A DNA stretch of 36,156 nucleotides from Alphaproteobacteria bacterium. GTDB taxonomy: Bacteria > Pseudomonadota > Alphaproteobacteria > Rs-D84 > JAERRO01. Shown here in pieces: positions 30,050 to 36,156 of the stretch. A program made the position numbers and the translations under genes. The notes beneath the pieces were generated by a model. The model made no database searches. It worked only from the letters and a program-made list of their open reading frames with translations, and had not been told where the DNA came from. The stretch spans positions 1 through 36,156 of the forward strand of contig JAERRO010000005.1 in the NCBI GenBank assembly GCA_016735395.1. Direction: 5' to 3'. Positions within the stretch are counted from its first letter, which is position 1; every line of letters starts with the position of its first letter.

Positions 30050-33000
30050 TTGGACTTCGTACATTTACATCTACATTCTAACTTTTCTATATTACAAAGT
30101 CTCGTCAATGTAAAAGATCTACAGAGTCTATGTGAAGAAAACGATATGTCCGCTGTAGCAATTACGGATACTCATGCTATGTTTGGATTTTTTTCCGCCT
30201 CTACACAGATAGCATCGGATATAGTTAAGCCTGTTTTGGGTTGCGAATTACGAGTATTAACCCCTGGTTTTATAGAAGACGATAGCACCGATTTCTCTAC
30301 TATCAAAGAGACTAATTTATCTTCTATCGTAATTTTGATTAAAGATAGAACGGGCTATACAAATTTATCCGCCCTAAACAGTTTGTCGTTTTTTAGAGAT
30401 GATGCTAAACATATATCCCCCTTCGTTACTTTTAAAGAGTTAGAAAAATTTAGCAACGGTCTAATATGTCTCACAGGCGGAGTTAACGGTCCTATTGGAC
30501 TTTACCTCAAAAATAATAATATTAAAAAAGCTACAACGGTTTTAAAAAAACTAAACACAATCTTCGAAAATAATCTACTTATCGAAATCCAAAGACACGG
30601 TCTAGAAGAAGAGGTAAAAACCGAAGACGATTTTCTACAACTTTCAAAAGAATTTTCTATCCCTCTAGTCGCCACTAACAATGTTATGTTTAAAACTAGA
30701 GAAGAATATAAAGCATTCGATATCCTAACATGCATAAGAAATAAAAATAAACTTCACGAAGAAAAAAGATACAGAGATACACAACATCACTATTTTAAAT
30801 CTAAAGAAGAAATGATAGAATTGTTTAAAGATATTCCAGAGGCCATCGAAAATACTTCTAGAGTTGCCGAAAAGTGCAACTTTATTGTAGAAAGACACCC
30901 GCCTCTTTTACCACAATTTTCCGGTTCTGTAGATGAAGAATTTACTATGCTCGTTGAACAATCTAACAAGGGACTACAAGATAAATTAGAGAAGATACCG
31001 CAAGAAGAACACTCTAAATATCAGGCAAGGTTAGACGAAGAACTTGATATCATAAGACAGACAGGATTCGCCGGATACTTCTTGATAGTCGCAGATTTTA
31101 TGTCTTGGTCTTACAATAGAGGTATTTTGTTGGGCCCGGGAAGGGGATCCGGTGCAGGTAGTTTAGTAGCTTGGTCTTTACTTATCACACATATAGATCC
31201 TATTCCTTATGGGTTAATATTTGAACGGTTTATACATCTCGAGAGAAAATCTATCCCAGATTTTGATATAGATTTTGATCCCGTCAGAAGAGGCGAAGTC
31301 GTAGATTATGTCATAGAAAAGTACGGGGAAGAAAAGGTCTCTCAAGTTATCACATTTGGACGGATGCAAATTAAAAGTGCTATAAGAGATGTTTGTAGAG
31401 TATTATCCTTCCCATACGGTTTGAGTAAAGAAATTTGTGATATGATACCAGAACTGACTCAATCACAAATGAGACTTGGGACTAGAGATATCATAAAAAT
31501 TAGTCCCGATCTGTTAAAAAAGATAGATCTAGACAGAGATGCAAAAACTGTTTGTGATATTGCTGAACAATTAGATGGAACTTTACGACAAATCGGTGTA
31601 CACGCAGCAGGTGTAATTATCTCTAGTCATAATATAAGGGAAGTTGCCCCACTCTATAGAGATGCATCAAATGTTATGCCAGTAGTACAATTTGATATGA
31701 GTGCGGCGGAACAAGTAGGTCTAGTTAAGTTCGATTTTCTAGGTTTAGCCTCTCTACAATTCATAGAAGTTGTTCGTAAGTTTATAAAAAAACTTCATAA
31801 CATAGACATAGATATTTACGATATACCTCTAGACGACGAAAAAACCTTTCAGATATATCAATCTGGAGATCTGTTAGGAATATTTCAATGTGAAAGTCAC
31901 GGTATGACAAAAAGTATGGCATCTTTGAAACCAGATGATCTAGAAGGAATTGGGTCAATGTTAGCACTGTACCGTCCCGGTCCTATGGACTTGATCCCCG
32001 AATATATAGATAGAAAATTTAAAAAAATTCCAGTCTCTTATCTTCACCCAAAACTAGAAGTCATTTTATCCACGACATATGGAATCATCATCTATCAAGA
32101 ACAAGTTATGGCTATAGCTAAAATACTCGCAGGATATTCTCTCGGTGAAGCAGATATGTTACGACGAGCTATGGGAAAGAAAAAACCGGAAGTAATGGCA
32201 AAAGAGAAACCCAAATTTATCGAAGGGTGTATCAAGGTATCTAAAATGCCAGAGAAACTAGCACTGGAGATCTTCGACTTGATCGAAAAATTTGCTGACT
32301 ACGGGTTCAATAAGTCGCATGCGATTGCATACGGTCTGATATCTTATCAAACGGCATTCCTCAAGACCCATTATAGATCTTGTTTCACAGCGGCCAATTT
32401 GTCTAACCCCGTCAATAGCGATAATCAAATTTATGAGAATTTGATAGAAGCTAGAAAATATAAAACCGAAATTCTAAAATTAGATATAAACGAGTCAGAA
32501 TGGCTCTCAATTCCAATCGATGAGAAAACTATTAGACTCGGATTCTTCTGTTTGAAAAGTATCGGCGAAAATTTGATAAAATCTATCATAGATGAAAGAA
32601 ACGAAAATGGGAAATTTCAGAACTTTACCGATTTTTGTCGCAGATCTTCAGCCTTTATCTCGAAGTCGTTCATAATAAAACTCATTAAAATCGGTGCACT
32701 AGAAAGCCTCAATATCCCTGGAGAAATGCTTTTGGCTAATATAGATGTTATATCAAAGAGGATCATAAGTTTCAAGGCAGTTCAGCAACAGAAAGGAATG
32801 TCATTATTTGCAGATGTAGAGATAGACTCTTCGAACGATATCCTCGGAAAGTATATACTAGATCAAAACTTGTTTGCATTTTTCGATTCAGCAGAAGCAG
32901 AATATAGTCTTTTTGGATTTAATTTCTTTAACTCTCCGTTAGATAAATATAGGCGAGTATTTAATAGGAACGATGTAGAACTCTATTCGAAGAGTACACA

Positions 33001-33523
33001 AGTTGATACTAAGAAGATTGTCAAAATACCGGCTTTCGTCCACGATATGTTTAGGAGAACTATAAAAGGCGGTAAACCTGCCGTAGTCATCGTTATGAGA
33101 GATGCACATGGAACTTTTAGCCCCTTTACCTCTCGACCTGAACTAGTAGATATGTGTACCGAACATATGAAAAAAAATACCTTAGTAATGTTATCTATGA
33201 AAGCTAGATTTAAGCCGGACCGTAATGGAGGAAAGCCTTCGCCTCTCGATTTATCCGGATTCGAGGCTCTAGACGATTGGCTTATCGATAATGTCACGAA
33301 GATTACACTAGATGCTAATAAAATTAAGACTAAATCTCAATTTGAAGCAGAGACGAAACTGTTCGTCGACTTCTACTCTGAAAATTCTGTCGTCGGAGGA
33401 AATGTAATTTGTCAACTGATTCTCCCAGATACAAAAGAACCAGTAATTTTAGGCAAAACGAAACTTCTCTTATCTAATTTAATTATACTGCAGAAGATGA
33501 ATCTATCGATAGCTTACTCTTAG
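30050..33523 (+). CDS. dnaE: DNA polymerase III alpha subunit
   Basis: The 1157-aa replicative polymerase starts at TTG with AAGGGA five bases upstream. It has an N-terminal PHP domain (FVHLHLHSNFSIL, AITDTHAMFG) and the polymerase core with catalytic aspartates in IPDFDIDFDP (about 398-405) and VKFDFLGLASL. The LLGPGRGSGAGSLVAW finger and YQEQVMAIAKILAGYSLGEADMLRRAMGKK are conserved. NKSHAIAYGLISYQTAFLKTHY leads into the helix-hairpin-helix region. A weak OB-fold follows (PAFVHDMFRRTIKGGKPAVVIVMRDAHGTF). Domain order and length fit DnaE1. It converges on secA with 20 bases between the stops. Confidence 0.97.
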   Translation: MDFVHLHLHSNFSILQSLVNVKDLQSLCEENDMSAVAITDTHAMFGFFSASTQIASDIVKPVLGCELRVLTPGFIEDDSTDFSTIKETNLSSIVILIKDRTGYTNLSALNSLSFFRDDAKHISPFVTFKELEKFSNGLICLTGGVNGPIGLYLKNNNIKKATTVLKKLNTIFENNLLIEIQRHGLEEEVKTEDDFLQLSKEFSIPLVATNNVMFKTREEYKAFDILTCIRNKNKLHEEKRYRDTQHHYFKSKEEMIELFKDIPEAIENTSRVAEKCNFIVERHPPLLPQFSGSVDEEFTMLVEQSNKGLQDKLEKIPQEEHSKYQARLDEELDIIRQTGFAGYFLIVADFMSWSYNRGILLGPGRGSGAGSLVAWSLLITHIDPIPYGLIFERFIHLERKSIPDFDIDFDPVRRGEVVDYVIEKYGEEKVSQVITFGRMQIKSAIRDVCRVLSFPYGLSKEICDMIPELTQSQMRLGTRDIIKISPDLLKKIDLDRDAKTVCDIAEQLDGTLRQIGVHAAGVIISSHNIREVAPLYRDASNVMPVVQFDMSAAEQVGLVKFDFLGLASLQFIEVVRKFIKKLHNIDIDIYDIPLDDEKTFQIYQSGDLLGIFQCESHGMTKSMASLKPDDLEGIGSMLALYRPGPMDLIPEYIDRKFKKIPVSYLHPKLEVILSTTYGIIIYQEQVMAIAKILAGYSLGEADMLRRAMGKKKPEVMAKEKPKFIEGCIKVSKMPEKLALEIFDLIEKFADYGFNKSHAIAYGLISYQTAFLKTHYRSCFTAANLSNPVNSDNQIYENLIEARKYKTEILKLDINESEWLSIPIDEKTIRLGFFCLKSIGENLIKSIIDERNENGKFQNFTDFCRRSSAFISKSFIIKLIKIGALESLNIPGEMLLANIDVISKRIISFKAVQQQKGMSLFADVEIDSSNDILGKYILDQNLFAFFDSAEAEYSLFGFNFFNSPLDKYRRVFNRNDVELYSKSTQVDTKKIVKIPAFVHDMFRRTIKGGKPAVVIVMRDAHGTFSPFTSRPELVDMCTEHMKKNTLVMLSMKARFKPDRNGGKPSPLDLSGFEALDDWLIDNVTKITLDANKIKTKSQFEAETKLFVDFYSENSVVGGNVICQLILPDTKEPVILGKTKLLLSNLIILQKMNLSIAYS

Positions 33524-33543
33524 TCTCTGCATAATATAATCGG

Positions 33544-36045
33544 CTAGAATCTATCTGTAAATTGCCGTAGGTCGTGTCTTAATAAAAATTGAATAGAGTT
33601 ATGTTTTAAATTTACTATGGTATCTTGAAAAATATTAAACGACTCGTGTTTATACTCGCTTAACGGATTTTTTTGAGCATAACCTCGTAGACCTATACTC
33701 GAACGGGTGAACTCTAAACTATTTAGGTGCTTTCGCCAGACATCGTCTACACTAGATACCAACGCAAAACGGATAACCTTAATCTGTTTTTCTGTTTCTA
33801 TCGAAGATAAGACATTATGCAATTTATCTTCAAGGTGCTTATTCAATGTCTCAAATAATTTTTCGTCATCTAACTCTCTTTCTTTAACTAAAGTTTTTAA
33901 AGGGATATTATCCCCCGTCAATATAGAAAGTTTTTCTTCGAAATTCTTTAAGTCCCAGTTGAAAGGTAGACTTTTTTCAGGAATATAACTATTCATCATT
34001 TGTTCTATCGTGTCGTGGAAAAATTCTTTTATTAAAGGTGATAACGTTTTCGCAGTCAATATTTCTTGGCGAATATTGTAGACTACTTTTCTCTGTTCGT
34101 GGACTATCTCGTCATATTGAAATATGTCTTTTCTAGAGTCAAAATGTAATGTCTCTATCTTCTTTTGGGCTTTAACTATAGCTTTAGAAATGAACGGATG
34201 AGATATAGCTTCTCCTTCTTTTAATCCGAATCTCTTTAAAACAGTCTTCAAATTTTCTGCACCAAAAATTCTAAGTAGATCGTCTTCGAGAGAGAGAAAG
34301 AATATAGACTCACCTATATCACCTTGTCGCCCAGATCGACCTCGAAGCTGTAGATCTATTCTACGGCTTTCGTGTCTTTCTGTTCCTATAATACATAGTC
34401 CTCCAGATTTTAAAACTTCTTCGCGATTTTTTTCAGTCGCTATAGTCAATTCTTTGACTTTACTAATATATGAGGGTAACGAACAATCTTGACCGGATAG
34501 TTGAATATCTATTATGTCGTCGACCGATCCGCCTAATTTAATATCAGTACCTCGTCCCGCCATATTCGTAGCTATCGTTACCGCATTTAGACAACCGGCT
34601 TGCGAGATGATGTCTGCCTCCTTCGCATGAAACTTTGCATTTAATACTGAATGCTTTATTCCCTCTCTCTTTAATTTATTAGACAGAATATCTGATTTTT
34701 CTATAGAAGTAGTTCCTATTAAAATAGGTTGTCCCTTTTTATGACACTCTTTTACTTTGTCTATTATAGCCGAGTATTTTTCTTCTTTTGTTCTAAATAT
34801 TTTATCGTGGTGATCTCTCCTTAAAATATTTTTATGAGTAGGTATAGATAACACATCTAATTTATAGATCTCCTGTAGCTCGACTGCTTCGGTAGATGCA
34901 GTACCAGTCATTCCTGACAGGTGAGGGTAAAGACGGAATAAATTTTGATATGTTATACTACCCGCCGTGCTATTTTCAGGGTTTATAGTAATACCTTCTT
35001 TTGCTTCTATCGCTTGATGTAGCCCTTTCGATAACTGTCGACCGTCTAAAATTCTTCCAGTAAACTCGTCTACTAACAGAACTTTATCGTCTCTTACTAT
35101 GTAATGATCTTCCCTCTTGAATATGAAATGCGCTGATAGACCCTGTTGTATCATATGTAGAATATCTGAAACTTTCAAATCGAAGAGTGAGTCTCCTGTT
35201 TGTAATAGACCAGATTCAATAAGTAATTTTTCTACTTCTTTAAATCCTATATCATTCAGTTGTATAGTTCTATGTTTCTCCTCTATCTTATAACATGACG
35301 GTTGTAACTGTTTCACTATATTAGATATTTTGCCATATAATTCTGACGATTTATCTGAAGGTTGAGATATTATTAACGGTGTCCTAGCCTCATCTATCAA
35401 GATATTATCTGCCTCGTCTATAATACCAAAGTTAAATGGCCTTAATACTTGGTCTTCTTTATCTGTTTTCATATTGTCTCGTAGATAGTCAAACCCTATG
35501 TCGTGATTTGTAACATAAGTAATATCACATAGATATGCCTGTTTCCTGTCGATATCATCCATATTCGGTATAACACAACCTATAGTAAGACCTAAATACT
35601 CGAAAATAGTACCCATCCATTTAGAATCTCTTTGAGCCAAATAATCGTTTACAGTAATTAGATGGGCCCCTTTTCCAGATAGACTGTTCAAATATAAAGC
35701 TAATGTAGCAACCAAAGTTTTACCTTCTCCCGTTTTCATCTCTGCTATATAACTCTTGTGTAAAGCTATACCGCCTAATAACTGCATATTATAATGCTTC
35801 ATATTTAATACTCGTTTAGAAGCCTCTTTTACAGTAGCGAATGACTCTACTAAAATGTCGTCTAAACTTGTCGTCTCCAATTTTTTTCGTAGTCGACCTG
35901 TCTCTCCCTTCAATTCCTCTTCACTCATCTTCGTATATTTATCTTCTAATAGATTTATCTCATCCACTATATTTATATATTTATTAGTCAATCTAGTATT
36001 AGAACTCTTCAATGACTTGAATTTATACAATATCTTTTTTATCAT
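33544..36045 (-). CDS. secA: Protein translocase ATPase SecA, lacking C-terminal zinc tail
   Basis: The 833-aa motor drives preproteins through SecYEG. Seen: QLLGGIALHKSYIAEMKTGEGKTLVATL (Walker A, about 105), TVNDYLAQRD, VTNHDIGFDYLRDNM, the DEAD-like DEADNILIDEARTPLIIS, AGRGTDIKLGG, IGTERHESRRIDLQLRGRSGRQGD and the scaffold/wing region ending VWRKHLNSLEFTRSSIGLRGYAQKNPLSEYKHESFNIF. It stops soon after, with QFTDRF, so the flexible linker and Cys-rich SecB/lipid-binding tail (CxCxSGKKYKxCHG) are missing. Such short SecA proteins occur in several lineages. Its presence fits the many Sec-exported proteins encoded in this window. Confidence 0.96.
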   Translation of the reverse strand: MIKKILYKFKSLKSSNTRLTNKYINIVDEINLLEDKYTKMSEEELKGETGRLRKKLETTSLDDILVESFATVKEASKRVLNMKHYNMQLLGGIALHKSYIAEMKTGEGKTLVATLALYLNSLSGKGAHLITVNDYLAQRDSKWMGTIFEYLGLTIGCVIPNMDDIDRKQAYLCDITYVTNHDIGFDYLRDNMKTDKEDQVLRPFNFGIIDEADNILIDEARTPLIISQPSDKSSELYGKISNIVKQLQPSCYKIEEKHRTIQLNDIGFKEVEKLLIESGLLQTGDSLFDLKVSDILHMIQQGLSAHFIFKREDHYIVRDDKVLLVDEFTGRILDGRQLSKGLHQAIEAKEGITINPENSTAGSITYQNLFRLYPHLSGMTGTASTEAVELQEIYKLDVLSIPTHKNILRRDHHDKIFRTKEEKYSAIIDKVKECHKKGQPILIGTTSIEKSDILSNKLKREGIKHSVLNAKFHAKEADIISQAGCLNAVTIATNMAGRGTDIKLGGSVDDIIDIQLSGQDCSLPSYISKVKELTIATEKNREEVLKSGGLCIIGTERHESRRIDLQLRGRSGRQGDIGESIFFLSLEDDLLRIFGAENLKTVLKRFGLKEGEAISHPFISKAIVKAQKKIETLHFDSRKDIFQYDEIVHEQRKVVYNIRQEILTAKTLSPLIKEFFHDTIEQMMNSYIPEKSLPFNWDLKNFEEKLSILTGDNIPLKTLVKERELDDEKLFETLNKHLEDKLHNVLSSIETEKQIKVIRFALVSSVDDVWRKHLNSLEFTRSSIGLRGYAQKNPLSEYKHESFNIFQDTIVNLKHNSIQFLLRHDLRQFTDRF

Positions 36046-36156
36046 AATTTACCTTTATCGTTTACACGGGTTGTCTTTGTAAGTAACTTTATTACACAGT
36101 CGTAAAAAAATCGTATACTTTTACCTACTACTAATAATATACTTTATCAATATTTT
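36046..36156. other. Upstream region of secA at window edge
   Basis: These 111 bases precede the secA start and contain an AAAGGT ribosome-binding site on the minus strand. I see no gene, hairpin or clear promoter in the part available. Confidence 0.5.

Noticed and set aside
32983-33297. 104-aa minus-strand ORF
   Set aside because: Antisense to the dnaE C-terminal region.
1-36156. Alternative genetic code (UGA as Trp), suggested by low G+C
   Set aside because: Several genes end naturally at TGA with conserved C-termini, and Trp is encoded by TGG.

Overview
The window is AT-rich (roughly one third G+C by eye) and densely packed with genes. It uses the standard code: TGA serves as a real stop (rmuC, the 13186 gene). 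Core genes look bacterial and most resemble Alphaproteobacteria. Support comes from the acpP-fabF-mltG order, a ComEC whose C-terminus has no metallo-beta-lactamase signature, a short MlaD-like protein, a TolQ-free rpmE/inositol-phosphatase-like pair, RpoZ and DnaE. Low G+C, tandem GT8 glycosyltransferases and many small exported proteins suggest an uncultured, host- or gut-associated alphaproteobacterial lineage. The taxonomic call is inference.

Layout. 1-1320: two tandem GT8 glycosyltransferase genes on the minus strand, one cut by the window edge, whose first 170 bases are nearly identical. 1394-4747 (minus): a tRNA-Arg(TCT), a BamE/SmpA-like lipoprotein, four tandem paralogues of an uncharacterised envelope lipoprotein family, and tatD. 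4909-10791 (plus): acpP, fabF, a putative GT-A glycosyltransferase inserted before mltG, then mltG, rmuC and truA. 10799-13042 (minus): comEC.

13186-20275 (plus): the most unusual block. It holds five consecutive exported proteins of unknown function. Four share a cysteine module C-x6-C-x4-C-x(8-11)-C-x-C followed by a later 'DC' motif. One of these (1004 aa) carries three near-identical 76/77-aa Cys-rich repeats. The fifth ends in a glycine-zipper-like segment. I read this as a candidate disulfide-bonded surface or envelope system, with no known function that I can recognise.

20272-22126 (minus): mlaD-like gene and a single-chain (alpha2-type) glycyl-tRNA synthetase. 22214-24644 (plus): a soluble lytic transglycosylase and rnhB. 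24716-26922 (plus): rpmE, an inositol-monophosphatase homologue that has lost all its metal ligands, and two unknown membrane proteins. 26929-29118 (minus): ftsY and pgk. 29265-33523 (plus): rpsU, rpoZ and dnaE. 33544-36045 (minus): secA, without the usual zinc-binding tail.

No stretch longer than 300 bases lacks a gene; the longest gap is the 224 bases between acpP and fabF. Several convergent pairs are separated by 0-20 bases. I saw no transposase, phage gene or CRISPR array.
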